From Corallococcus sp. AS-1-6 (GTDB lineage: Bacteria > Myxococcota > Myxococcia > Myxococcales > Myxococcaceae): a DNA stretch of 64,000 nucleotides. The notes beneath the pieces were generated by a model. The model made no database searches. It saw only the letters and a program-made list of their open reading frames with translations, and had not been told where the DNA came from. Position numbers and translations under genes: made by a program. Below, one piece after another: positions 1 through 8,534 of the stretch (positions are counted from its first letter, which is position 1; every line of letters starts with the position of its first letter). Location: positions 62,001 through 126,000 of the forward strand of contig NZ_JAIQDE010000012.1 of NCBI RefSeq assembly GCF_020037015.1. Reading direction: 5' to 3'.

Positions 1-2734
1 CGACCTCCTTCGACTGCGCGGTGCGCCCCGAGGACCTGAAGCGCGCGAGCGCCTGTGACGCCGCGTCGCGCGCCTCCGCCTCCTCGCCGCCCTTCCACAG
101 CGCCTGCGCCAGCGCGAAGCCGGACTCACCCAGCGAGTCCTCCTGCACGTCCTTGAAGGACAGCGCCCGCTTCAGCGAGGCAATCGCCTCACGCGTGCGG
201 CCCAGCCCCAGTTGCGCCTGCCCCACGCCGTCGAGCGAGTAGTAGACCAGCTCGTCCTCGGGCCCCAGCTTCGCCTCCTTCACCTTCAGCGCTTCCTCGT
301 AGTCCCGCAGCGCGTCCTCGTAGCGATGGAGCGCGAGCAGGCTCATGCCCTCCTCGTCCAGCGCCTCCGCCAGCTTCACGCTATCGTTCCCCAGCAGCGT
401 GCGGTGCAGCGACACCGACACCCGCGCGTGCTCCAGCGCACCGGTGAAGTCCCGCTGCTCACGCAGCGCCATGGACAGCGCCTGGTGCCGGCGCGCCGTG
501 TCCAGGTGCACGGGCCCCATCGCCTTCTCCGTCTGCGCCAGCGCGTCCTTCAGCACCGTCACCGCCTGCGCGCTCTTGCCCGTCTCCAGCAGCGTGCGCC
601 CCAGCGTGAACGCCACCCGCGCCCGCTTCGGGTGCCCTTCCGGGAGCGCCTTCGCCAGCAGCCCCGACGCCTGCTCCAGCAGCTTCAGCGCGTCGTCCGG
701 GCGCTCCTGCATCAACGCGAGGTTGGCCGCGTTCACCTTCAGGTCGCTCTCCAGCACCGCGTCGCCGCCCACGCGCTGGAGCGTCGCCTCGCCCAGCCGG
801 CCCCAGCGCTGCGCGAGCGCGAACTGCTCCTGCTCGCCGTCCACGTAGAGCAGCTTGTTCATCACCGCCACCGCGAGCCGGTCCGCGCGGCCAGCCTCCG
901 CGTCGTAGACGGCCTGCTCCAACACCGCGCCACCCGCGGCCTTGTCGCCCAGCACCGCCTGCGCCCAACCCAGGTGGAAGCGCAGTTCCGCCATCAGCGG
1001 CAGGTAGCCCGTGGCCATCACGCGCGCCTCCGCGGCCTTCGCCAGCTCCAGCGCCTTGGGCATCCGGCTCAGGTCCACGCGGGCCTTCACGTCCGCCAGC
1101 GTCCCCTCCAGCGCCTCCAGCTCCGCGCGCTTCGCGGGATCCGCGGGCCGGGGCTGAAGCTCCGTCAGTGACTCCACGTCCGCGCAGTCGCCCGGCGCAG
1201 GCAGCGCGTACGCCGCGTCCAGCGACTTGTCCACCAGCGCCACGTCCGCCGTCTGGAGCGTGGCCACCAGCGCGCCCAGGTCCTTGCGCCGCCGCTCCAG
1301 GCACACGAAGCGCTGGGACAGCAGCTCCTCCGTCTGCACCTCGCGCACGCGCGTGTCCTCGCACGCCGCCGTGTGCTGCTTCGCCCACTCCGCGCCGTAG
1401 CCGTCCAGCACCTCGCCCACCCGGCGCGCCATGTCCTGCGCCACCGGGCTCTTCGTCGCCAGGAACGACTGCTTCACCTTCTCTCGCGCGTCCGGCCCCC
1501 AGCGCTCCGCCACCAGGTTCGCGGCGCCCTCGCACACCTGGGAGCGCGACCACGCCACCCCGCCCGCCACGCCCAGCACCACCGTGGCCGCCACCGCCGC
1601 TCCCGCGCGGCGCTGGAGCAGGGCCCGCCGCTCCCGCTGGCCCAGCACCGTCAACAGCTCCGCCATGGAGCGGAACCGGTCGCGAGGCTCCAGCGACAGC
1701 CCCTTCATCAGCGCGCGGCGCACCCACGCCGGCACCTTCGAGTCGCGCGGCGGCTCCAGGATGGGCGACGGCGGCAGCACCTGCACCGCCGCGGCCCGTG
1801 TCACGCCGGGCTCGTCCTCCGCGCCCACCTGGGGCCTGAGCTGGGACGCCACCCGCGACAGCTCGTCCGGGTCGAACGGGCGGATGCCGTACAGCGCGCG
1901 GTACAGCGCCGCGCAGAAGCTGAACTGATCCGACCGCGAGTCCAGCAGCTCCCCCCGGAACTGCTCCGGGGACATGTACGCGGGCGTGCCCATCACCAGG
2001 CCCGCCTGCGTGAGCTGCGAGTTCAACGGCGAGTCGTCCCCCACCGGCCGCGTGCGCTCGCCGTCCTCGTCGTCCTCCACCTCGCCCATGGGCCGCGCCA
2101 GCCCGAAGTCCGTGACGTAGACGCGCCCGTCCTTGCCCACCAGCACGTTGGCCGGCTTGAAGTCCCGGTGCACCAGCCCCGCCACGTGCGCCGCCTCCAG
2201 GCCCCGCCCCGCCGCCAAGTACTTGTCCAGCAGCTCCTGCCACGTCCGCGGCTTCGCCTTCGTCCAGTCGCGCAGCGTGCCGCCGTCCACCAGCGCCATC
2301 GCCACGTAGACCTGCTGCTCCCACTGCCCCACCTCGAAGACGGGGATGACGTTGGGATGGGAGATGCGCGCCATGGCCTGCGCCTCGCGCAACAGCCGCG
2401 CCCGCCCCTGCTCCAGGTCCTCGTGGCTGCCCTTCACCCGCAGGAGCTTCAGCGCCACCTTGCGGTCCAGGTCCGGGTCATAGGCGGCGTACACCACCCC
2501 CATGCCCCCCTGCCCCAGCACCTTCAGCGGGACGAACCGGCCCACCTGCCGTGACGACAGCCGCTGCGACTCGCCGCCCCCCGCCCCTCGCGACGGCGCC
2601 GAGGCCTCCGCCCCGCCCCGCCCTGTCGCTGGCGCGCTGCCTCGGCCCGTACCGTAAGTTTCTCGCGACGTCGAAACGCGCGGCGCGGAGCCGGGCGCGG
2701 AAGCCCCGTCGTCCCTGTCATGCCGGTTCGCCAT
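1..2734 (-). CDS. Serine/threonine protein kinase with C-terminal helical repeats (3' end outside window)
   Basis: The frame stays open from an ATG at 2734 to the window edge, giving 911 residues without a stop. An Ala/Gly/Ser-rich stretch (1-60) precedes a Hanks-type kinase domain (about 66-365). Visible motifs are the glycine loop GQGGMGVVY (74-82), Lys96 in VALK, HRDFKPAN with catalytic Asp191, DFG at 209-211 and an APE-like SPEQ. One membrane segment lies near 378-395, followed by a long alpha-helical region with TPR-like pairs (for example RYEDALRDYEEALKVKE). This is the usual build of myxobacterial receptor-like Ser/Thr kinases: cytoplasmic kinase, one transmembrane helix and a repeat domain for protein contacts. 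The substrate is unknown. It is divergent from the gene at 2907. Confidence 0.93.
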   Translation of the reverse strand, partial: MANRHDRDDGASAPGSAPRVSTSRETYGTGRGSAPATGRGGAEASAPSRGAGGGESQRLSSRQVGRFVPLKVLGQGGMGVVYAAYDPDLDRKVALKLLRVKGSHEDLEQGRARLLREAQAMARISHPNVIPVFEVGQWEQQVYVAMALVDGGTLRDWTKAKPRTWQELLDKYLAAGRGLEAAHVAGLVHRDFKPANVLVGKDGRVYVTDFGLARPMGEVEDDEDGERTRPVGDDSPLNSQLTQAGLVMGTPAYMSPEQFRGELLDSRSDQFSFCAALYRALYGIRPFDPDELSRVASQLRPQVGAEDEPGVTRAAAVQVLPPSPILEPPRDSKVPAWVRRALMKGLSLEPRDRFRSMAELLTVLGQRERRALLQRRAGAAVAATVVLGVAGGVAWSRSQVCEGAANLVAERWGPDAREKVKQSFLATKSPVAQDMARRVGEVLDGYGAEWAKQHTAACEDTRVREVQTEELLSQRFVCLERRRKDLGALVATLQTADVALVDKSLDAAYALPAPGDCADVESLTELQPRPADPAKRAELEALEGTLADVKARVDLSRMPKALELAKAAEARVMATGYLPLMAELRFHLGWAQAVLGDKAAGGAVLEQAVYDAEAGRADRLAVAVMNKLLYVDGEQEQFALAQRWGRLGEATLQRVGGDAVLESDLKVNAANLALMQERPDDALKLLEQASGLLAKALPEGHPKRARVAFTLGRTLLETGKSAQAVTVLKDALAQTEKAMGPVHLDTARRHQALSMALREQRDFTGALEHARVSVSLHRTLLGNDSVKLAEALDEEGMSLLALHRYEDALRDYEEALKVKEAKLGPEDELVYYSLDGVGQAQLGLGRTREAIASLKRALSFKDVQEDSLGESGFALAQALWKGGEEAEARDAASQALARFRSSGRTAQSKEV

Positions 2735-2906
2735 GGGTCCAGTGTACCCCTCATTCCAGGATTCCATGGTTCTTCGGCCCGGCCGCCTGCCCGGTTGCGT
2801 CGGAAATCACGCGCTTCCCTCAAAAGCCGTGATCCGGAAGCAACCCCCAAAGTCCTGCGCGGATAATGCGGGAGGAAAAAGACCCAGACGCGACAGGAGA
2901 CGCCTC

Positions 2907-3899
2907 ATGGCACTCGGTATTGGCTCCAAGCTCGATTCGGTCATGGCCCGCATCCGCCAGGCCGCGGAGCAGGCCCGCGCGGAGATGGCGGCGGCCGCCC
3001 AGTCCGTGAAGGAGCCCCTGCCGGACGCTCCGGACGCCAAGCCGCTCAACGCCGCGGAGGGCCGCTACCTGGACTCCTTCCAGGAGGAGCGCGCCAAGAA
3101 GATGGGCATGCCGGAGCTGGCCGCCCCCCCGCCGCCGGGCACGGACCCGGCCGCCAGCGCCATCCCCACCAACGAGGCGACGCAGGCCCAGAAGGAGCAG
3201 GGCTGGAACGCGCCGCAGACGACGGTCGCGCAGACGAGCAAGAAGGGCTGCGCGGAGGCCACCCTCACGTACCTGGAGCAGTCCAGCGCCGAGGAGGCCG
3301 CCCCGCTGACGCAGCAGGAGGCCCGCGAGAAGGTCCGCAACAAGGCGGACACGATGAGCACGTCCGTGCGGGACCGCGTGGACGTGAACCTGGATGACGG
3401 CGCGACCCCGGACGAGATGGGCGCCATGCTCGGCAGCATGGGCATCAAGGTCACCAACGGCTTCAACGAGTGCGACACGGACGCGCTGAGCGGCGCGCTG
3501 AAGCACGGTCAGATGGCGCTGGCGCTGGTGGACTCCAACGCCCTGCTCAACACGACCCTGGCCGAAGGCGACAAGGGCCCGGAGAGCGGCGAGCTGCACT
3601 GGCTCACCATCGACGGCGTGAACCCGGGCAAGAGCAAGGGCACGGACGACGACCTCTACCGCGTGCGCGACCCCGTCAACGGCGCCTACTGGGTGAAGGC
3701 CAGCGACCTGAAGAAGAGCATCGAACAGGCCCAGGCGCAGCACGGCAGCGGCGGCGTGATGACCGTCCAGAAGGACGGCACCGCGAAGACGACCGAGCAG
3801 CGCGAGGCCCTGGCCCAATCCAACCTGGAGCGTACCCAGTCCCTGGGCAAGGGCAACGGCGGGGCCAGCCGGCGCCTGAGCGTGGGCGAGTCCAGCTAG
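2907..3899 (+). CDS. C39-like cysteine-protease-fold protein, function unknown
   Basis: A 330-residue protein. The start ATG has ACAGGAGA just upstream. The N-terminus (1-45) is an Ala-rich amphipathic helix without a signal peptide, followed by a Pro/Ala-rich linker. The C-terminal half carries a plausible Cys-His-Asp triad: Cys in KKGCAEATLTYL, His in GELHWLTIDGVN, and Asp in YRVRDPVNGAYWV. This order and the spacing of the HW and DP(A/V)NG elements resemble peptidase C39-like domains. It could be a peptidase or a catalytically idle relative. No partner gene suggests a substrate. The family call rests on motif reading only. Confidence 0.7.
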   Translation: MALGIGSKLDSVMARIRQAAEQARAEMAAAAQSVKEPLPDAPDAKPLNAAEGRYLDSFQEERAKKMGMPELAAPPPPGTDPAASAIPTNEATQAQKEQGWNAPQTTVAQTSKKGCAEATLTYLEQSSAEEAAPLTQQEAREKVRNKADTMSTSVRDRVDVNLDDGATPDEMGAMLGSMGIKVTNGFNECDTDALSGALKHGQMALALVDSNALLNTTLAEGDKGPESGELHWLTIDGVNPGKSKGTDDDLYRVRDPVNGAYWVKASDLKKSIEQAQAQHGSGGVMTVQKDGTAKTTEQREALAQSNLERTQSLGKGNGGASRRLSVGESS

Positions 3900-3927
3900 G
3901 CCCCGCGCGCCTCCCCTGCTTCACCCC

Positions 3928-3964
3928 GACGCCTTCCCCCGGACTCGAGCCAGGGGAAGGCGTC
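3928..3964. terminator. Bidirectional hairpin between convergent genes
   Basis: A perfect 12-bp inverted repeat (GACGCCTTCCCC at 3928-3939 and its complement at 3953-3964) with a 13-nt loop lies between the stop at 3899 (+) and the stop at 3996 (-). There is no T-run, which is common for GC-rich genomes. Confidence 0.6.
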
Positions 3965-3995
3965 CGCGCGTCCGGAGGACTCCCGCGCGCGGCGC

Positions 3996-5450
3996 TCAGG
4001 TGCCGTCGATGAGGCGGTTGGCCAGGTCCGGGCTGAACTGTCCGGCGGGCGTGCCCGGCGCGATGCCGCACTGGCCATCCGAGTCCCCCGGCGTCTTCAC
4101 CCAGAGGAGCATCTCCGCGCCGCCGCCCGTCTGCGACGTCACGCCCAGCTTGCGGCCCGCGGGGTTGCACCACTCGCCGTTGGAGCCGTTGCCGTTGCGG
4201 CTGGTGTCGATGACGTACTGCCGCGTGTAGCCGTAGCGGCTGTTGAGCGCGGCGTTCACCGTGTTGCCGTACGTGGAGGTCTGCGCGGTGGGGTAGAAGT
4301 TGGAGACGTTGAGGGAGAAGCCGCGCACGTTGCGCACGCCCGCGGACTCCAGGCGCTGCGCCATGGTGTCGGCGGTAATCCAGCTCGCGTTGCCGCCGTC
4401 CAGGTAGGTCCACGTGTTGGGCGCGCGGTCGCGCAGTTGCTCGGAGGCGTAGCGGATGAGGCTCAGCCGCGTGGCGCGCTCCGTGTCGTTGGGGAGGCAG
4501 TCGAGCTGCGCGACGGCGTCCGGCTCCACGATGACCACCGCCGGCCGGTTGCCGATGGCCGTCGCGAAGGCGGAAATCCACGCGCGGTACGCGTCCGCGC
4601 TGCCGGCCCCGCCGCCGGAGTGGCTGCCGCAGTCACGGCCGGGGATGTTGTAGGCCACCAGCACGGGCAGCTTGTCCGCCGCGTCCGCCGCGGCCACGAA
4701 GTTGGACACATCCTGGGAGATGTTGCTGTTCCAGTTGCCGAACCAGCGCGCCATCGGCTTGGAGGCGATGGACGCCTGGATGCGCGACGCGCGGCCATCC
4801 CCGCTGTTGTTGCGCACCCACACCGCGGGGTTGGAGTTGGGGTCCACGTAGAAGCCGCTCGTCATCGCCACCGGGCCGGAGCCGGTGCCGCCCTCCGTGG
4901 TGAGCGAGATGTCATCCAGCCGCACCGTGACGGCGTTCGTCCGGCCGCCCAACTGGAACGTCACCTGTCCCTGGGCGGACGTGAACGACGACGTGAAGGG
5001 GAAGGAGAACCGGCGCGACGTGCCGTCCAGCGTGAAGGACTGCGTGAGCGTGGCCGTGTACGGAGACACCTCCTGCTGCACGGTGGCCCGCGCGGTGATG
5101 GCCGCCGTGGCGGTGGCGGTGAACGCCAGCGTGTACGTCTTCCCGGCGGTGAGCGTCAGGCCGCTCTGTCCCACGATGGCGTCCCACGGGTTCGCCGTGT
5201 TCGCCGCCACGTCCACGCGCCACGCGCCGCCCTCCACATAGGACTGCGTGCTGGCGTTGTTCCACCACGGCGCCACGGTGCCGGAGCTGAAGGTGCCGTT
5301 GGTGAGCAGCTCGGTGAGCGCGGCCTCCCGCGCGGTGAGCGCCGGAGCGTCGGCCGGAGCGTCAGGAGTGACAGGCTCCGCCGGGCCACAGGCCGCGAGC
5401 GCGAACAGCGGGACGAACGACAACCGACGCACGGAACGAGGGATGCGCAT
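3996..5450 (-). CDS. Secreted glycoside hydrolase family 6 cellulase with N-terminal carbohydrate-binding domain
   Basis: A 484-residue lipoprotein. The N-terminus is basic-hydrophobic and ends at the lipobox LAAC (Cys about 21). Residues 45-190 form a beta-rich module typical of CBM4/9-like domains (NGTFSSG at the start, Trp-containing strands, LDDISL at the end). Residues 205-484 match GH6: IPGRDCGSHSGGG holds the first conserved Asp, VVIVEPDAVAQL the proposed acid, and LLWVKTPGDSDGQC the C-terminal Asp region. GH6 enzymes are inverting endoglucanases or cellobiohydrolases on beta-1,4-glucan. Endo versus exo action cannot be decided here. Lipidation would anchor it on the cell surface. It is a single gene, convergent with 2907. 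Confidence 0.92.
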   Translation of the reverse strand: MRIPRSVRRLSFVPLFALAACGPAEPVTPDAPADAPALTAREAALTELLTNGTFSSGTVAPWWNNASTQSYVEGGAWRVDVAANTANPWDAIVGQSGLTLTAGKTYTLAFTATATAAITARATVQQEVSPYTATLTQSFTLDGTSRRFSFPFTSSFTSAQGQVTFQLGGRTNAVTVRLDDISLTTEGGTGSGPVAMTSGFYVDPNSNPAVWVRNNSGDGRASRIQASIASKPMARWFGNWNSNISQDVSNFVAAADAADKLPVLVAYNIPGRDCGSHSGGGAGSADAYRAWISAFATAIGNRPAVVIVEPDAVAQLDCLPNDTERATRLSLIRYASEQLRDRAPNTWTYLDGGNASWITADTMAQRLESAGVRNVRGFSLNVSNFYPTAQTSTYGNTVNAALNSRYGYTRQYVIDTSRNGNGSNGEWCNPAGRKLGVTSQTGGGAEMLLWVKTPGDSDGQCGIAPGTPAGQFSPDLANRLIDGT

Positions 5451-5584
5451 GAAGGGGAGCTCCTCACCACGGGGGAGCCCCCTTCTTGCGGCGCGCCACC
5501 CAGGAATACAAGACTAAGCGGCTATTTCAGCTATTGACGGAATATTGCCGGGCCCTTCACGCCGAGCGGCCAACCGCGCGGGGC

Positions 5585-6550
5585 TCACGGCCCCTGCGGG
5601 CCGGGGCTGGAGTTGCCGCCGTCGGTGACGTAGCGCCACTGACCGTCGGCCTGCCGGCGCCAGACGGTGAGGTACTTCACGTGGTCCACCTCCGGCTGGC
5701 CCTTCGCGTCCTTGCCCGTGGCGATGGCGCGGCCCACCGTGTACGCGAGGTCGCCGGAGCCCGCCGCGTCGCCCAGCACCGGCTCCCAGCGCAGGTCGAT
5801 GGCCTCCAGCGTGAACGGCGCGTAGGCCTTCGCGATGGCGTCATGGCCGAAGATGCCGGCGGTTCCCTGCGGCATCACCGCGTCCTCCGCGGCCCAGGCG
5901 GTGAAGGCCTTGCCCATGCCCTCGGTGATGGACATGGCGGAGAACGCGCTGTCCGCGGCCTTCGCCTCCTCCAGCACCTTCGCGGGCGCGAGCGCGCGCG
6001 GCTCCGGCGCCGGCTGCGTGGACGAAGGCGGGAAGCCCGCGGGCGGCGTCATCGGCGCCTTGGCGGCGTTGAGCACCGCCACCGCCACGCGCCACTGCCC
6101 GTCCGGCTGGCGCTTCCACGCCGTGATGTAGCGCGCGGTCGGCCGGACCGACGTGCCCCCCGACTCCACGGACACGTTGCCCACCGCGTACCCCAGCGTC
6201 CCGTCCGCGCTGACGTCCCAGCGCACGGGCGCCCAGCGCACCTTGCCCTCCGCCTCCAGCGGATGCGCGGCCAGCCACGCGCGGATGGCCTCCTTGCCCT
6301 TCTGCGCGTACGCGCCGTCCACCAGCAGCACCGCGTCGTCCGCGACGAAGTCCGCGAACGCCTGCGCCGAACCGGCCTTCTCCGCCGCGTCCGACATCGC
6401 CTGATCCGCCGCGCGCAGCCCCGCGCGCTGGTCCTCCAGCGATTGCCTCGCCGCCACGGCCTCCGCCCCCGGCCCGGAGGCCTTCGCGCCACCACACCCA
6501 AGGGTCCCCAACGCCGCGACGACGAGCGCGCCCGCGAACATCCGTTTCAT
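5585..6550 (-). CDS. Lipoprotein with two SnoaL/DUF4440-like (NTF2-fold) domains
   Basis: A 321-residue protein. The start is set by a GGAAAGGAAG Shine-Dalgarno region and the signal MKRMFAGALVVAALGTLGCGG with lipobox LGC. Two homologous halves follow, about 45-170 and 195-315. Each has the DUF4440 pattern of an Ala-rich helix, a DDAVLL or EDAVMP strand, a GKEAIRAW- or GHDAIAKA-type element, and a closing strand ending W(K/R)RQ(P/A)DGQWR. Such domains fold as cone-shaped barrels that may bind small ligands or be catalytic, and no catalytic residues can be assigned. It is a monocistronic periplasmic or outer-membrane lipoprotein. Confidence 0.85.
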   Translation of the reverse strand: MKRMFAGALVVAALGTLGCGGAKASGPGAEAVAARQSLEDQRAGLRAADQAMSDAAEKAGSAQAFADFVADDAVLLVDGAYAQKGKEAIRAWLAAHPLEAEGKVRWAPVRWDVSADGTLGYAVGNVSVESGGTSVRPTARYITAWKRQPDGQWRVAVAVLNAAKAPMTPPAGFPPSSTQPAPEPRALAPAKVLEEAKAADSAFSAMSITEGMGKAFTAWAAEDAVMPQGTAGIFGHDAIAKAYAPFTLEAIDLRWEPVLGDAAGSGDLAYTVGRAIATGKDAKGQPEVDHVKYLTVWRRQADGQWRYVTDGGNSSPGPQGP

Positions 6551-6798
6551 GTGCTGACTTCCTTTCCTGGAAGAGGCCTGGAGCATGCCAGACCCAGCCC
6601 GGCCCAGGAGGGCGGAATGCCGCGCTCCGCCATCAACGACATACATTGTCATCGCACTGCGCAAGAGCCTCTTCCCACACCAACCCCTACCACCAACACA
6701 TGGGCAACTATTGACCCATTTGATTTCCCACTCTTCTAGATTTTATATTTTCCCCGCTTCACGACAGTGAATGCCCCCCATCCGAAAGGATATACACC
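6551..6798. promoter_or_regulatory. AT-rich intergenic region with candidate promoter for the class III lanthipeptide locus
   Basis: The stretch 6655-6790 is clearly AT-richer than its surroundings. A TTGACC box (6711-6716) lies 20 bp before TAGATT (6737-6742), and TTATAT follows at 6743-6748. The spacing is long for a housekeeping promoter, so the exact boxes are uncertain. AAAGGA (6785-6790) is the ribosome binding site of the precursor gene. Confidence 0.4.
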
Positions 6799-6924
6799 AT
6801 GAAGAAGATCCTCGATCTGCAGAAGCTGCCCGCTCCGGACACCACCGCGGTCGCCGACAGCACCAGCAGCGTGATGTGTATCGCCGTCGGCGGTGGCAAC
6901 AGCGGCTGCAGCGTCGGCTGCTAG
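6799..6924 (+). CDS. Class III lanthipeptide precursor peptide (LanA)
   Basis: A 41-residue gene with AAAGGA 8 nt before the ATG. The leader begins MKKILDLQKLPAPD and carries the ILDLQ box that class III synthetases recognise. The C-terminal part reads STSSVMCIAVGGG, then NSGCSVGC to the stop. It holds two Ser-x2-Ser-x2-Cys motifs (S21/S24/C27 and S35/S38/C41), the pattern converted to labionin or lanthionine rings in SapB- and labyrinthopeptin-type peptides. There is no GG or GA cleavage site, as is usual for class III. The synthetase genes follow directly downstream. The peptide type is well supported. The mature structure, cleavage site and activity (morphogen or antibiotic) are unknown. 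Confidence 0.9.
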   Translation: MKKILDLQKLPAPDTTAVADSTSSVMCIAVGGGNSGCSVGC

Positions 6925-6949
6925 TCCTGCCTTCGCAGTGCTGAAGCCG

Positions 6950-6981
6950 GGAGGGGCCGGAAGGGCGGCCCCTCCTGTTTT
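6950..6981 (+). terminator. Hairpin plus T-run between precursor and synthetase genes (attenuating terminator)
   Basis: Perfect 10-bp stem GGAGGGGCCG (6950-6959) with CGGCCCCTCC (6966-6975), a 6-nt loop, then TGTTTT. Its place between lanA and the synthetase gene fits partial termination, giving more precursor transcript than enzyme transcript, which is common in lanthipeptide operons. Confidence 0.75.
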
Positions 6982-7006
6982 CCGGCCACGGAGCGTAGGA
7001 GCCCCC

Positions 7007-8494
7007 ATGGAAGAGATCTCCCCTTACACGCTGTCGGATCCGGACTATTTCGAAACGCTGGGCCGCTTTCCTGTCAGCGAGCAATACGCCTCGCTCCTGA
7101 AGCAACTGCTGCCCCCCGACTGGACGGTGAGCCGGTTCGACGTCTTCCTCCAGGCGAAGTCGGAACGCACGGTCCTCCAGCCCCAGGGGTTCAAGATCCA
7201 CGTCTCCTCGCCGGTGGCGGAGGCGGAAACCCTCCTGCGTCGCGTCGTGCCGGAGTGCGTCCGCCGGGAGGTGATGTTCAAGATCGTCGCGGCCCCCATG
7301 CTGCTGCGCTTCCAGAACTCCAAACGCTATTCCCGGGGCGGGTCGGGCAAGTTCATCACCATCTACCCCAAGGATGAGCAGACCTTCCGCGACCTCATCG
7401 AGGCGCTCCACCAGGCCACCCGGGACCTCGTCGGTCCGTATATCCTTTCAGACAAGCGCTACCGCGACAGCAAGGTCGTCTTCTACCGGTACGGCGGATT
7501 CCAGCGCATGTACAACCTGCGCATCGACGGGATGCGCGACCTGATGGTGCGCAAGCCAGACGGCGCCTGGGTCAATGACTTGCGCCTGCCCTATTTCGAG
7601 CTGCCAGACTGGGTCCAGGACCCCTTCGAGGCCCCGGCGGAGGAGGACGAGAAGGAGGAGTCAGGGCTGCTCAACCACCGCTACGCGGTCCAGGAGGCGC
7701 TGGCCTTCACCAACACCGGCGGCGTCTACAAGGCGCTGGACCAGCGCACCGGTCACCTGGTGGCCATCAAGGAGGCGCGGCCCCACACGGAGACCTGGCT
7801 GGGCGCGGAACGCACCGTGGACGCCACCCTGGCGCTCCGGCAGGAGTACGACATCCTGCGGCGGCTCGAGGGCCTGCCGTGCGTTCCGCAGCCGGTCGAG
7901 CTGTTCGAGGAGTGGGAGCACTCGTTCCTGGCCGTCAGCTTCTTCGAGGGCATCCCCCTGGCCAAGCTCCGGGCCCAGGACGACTTCATCATCATGACGT
8001 ACATGGAGGACGCCGCCCGCGTCGTCCGCTTCTGCGTGGAGTGGAGGGACATCGCGCTGCGGCTCTTCGACGCACTGGCGGCCATCCATGACCGGGGCGT
8101 GCTCGTGGGAGACCTGTCTCCCGGCAACGTCCTCATCCACCGGCCCACGGGGGCGCTGGGGTTCATCGACTTCGAAGGCGCGTTGATCCGTGGCGGCCAC
8201 TCGCCGTTCTCCGCCCAGTGGTTCAACCCCGGCTTCCGCCGCCCCGAGCGCCGCACGGCCCGCTCCCTGGAGCCCGAGGACGACTACTACGCGGCGGGAA
8301 TGCTGCTCTACAACCTCATCTGCCCCGTCCAGAACCTGTTCGAACTGGACAAGTCCCATCCGCTCTTCCGGTTCCTGGACCACTTCATCGAAGCAGGACT
8401 GCCCCCGCAGACCCGCACCCTCATCCAGTTGCTGGTGGAGGGCCGCTTCGACGAGGCCCGCCAGTTCACCCTCGCCTGGAACCCAGCCGCCTAG
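7007..8494 (+). CDS. Class III lanthipeptide synthetase, lyase-kinase part (split LanKC)
   Basis: A 495-residue protein. The start ATG has TAGGAG just upstream. Residues 1-210 match the N-terminal phospho-Ser/Thr lyase region of LanKC proteins (opening YTLSDPDYFETLGR, then DWTVSRFDVFLQ). Residues 225-490 are a Ser/Thr-kinase-like domain with VAIKEA (Lys255), GDLSPGN (Asp369, Asn374) and DFEG (Asp388). It would phosphorylate Ser/Thr of the precursor and eliminate phosphate to give dehydroalanine or dehydrobutyrine. The protein stops after the kinase (TLAWNPAA), whereas LanKC enzymes usually continue into a LanC-like domain. Here that domain is the next gene. The enzyme class is firm. The split could be natural or result from a frameshift. 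Confidence 0.9.
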   Translation: MEEISPYTLSDPDYFETLGRFPVSEQYASLLKQLLPPDWTVSRFDVFLQAKSERTVLQPQGFKIHVSSPVAEAETLLRRVVPECVRREVMFKIVAAPMLLRFQNSKRYSRGGSGKFITIYPKDEQTFRDLIEALHQATRDLVGPYILSDKRYRDSKVVFYRYGGFQRMYNLRIDGMRDLMVRKPDGAWVNDLRLPYFELPDWVQDPFEAPAEEDEKEESGLLNHRYAVQEALAFTNTGGVYKALDQRTGHLVAIKEARPHTETWLGAERTVDATLALRQEYDILRRLEGLPCVPQPVELFEEWEHSFLAVSFFEGIPLAKLRAQDDFIIMTYMEDAARVVRFCVEWRDIALRLFDALAAIHDRGVLVGDLSPGNVLIHRPTGALGFIDFEGALIRGGHSPFSAQWFNPGFRRPERRTARSLEPEDDYYAAGMLLYNLICPVQNLFELDKSHPLFRFLDHFIEAGLPPQTRTLIQLLVEGRFDEARQFTLAWNPAA

Positions 8495-8534
8495 GGCGCC
8501 CCCATCGCCGCTCCCACCCTCGAGGAACGCCCTC

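Noticed and set aside
459..2324. Long minus-strand frame of 621 codons in another phase of the kinase gene
   Set aside because: Ala/Gly/Arg-only composition, no motifs; the kinase frame holds all conserved motifs.
8190..8534. Upstream extension of the LanC-like frame into the kinase gene
   Set aside because: The translated extension is low-complexity Pro/Arg/Ser, while the kinase frame is protein-like to its stop.
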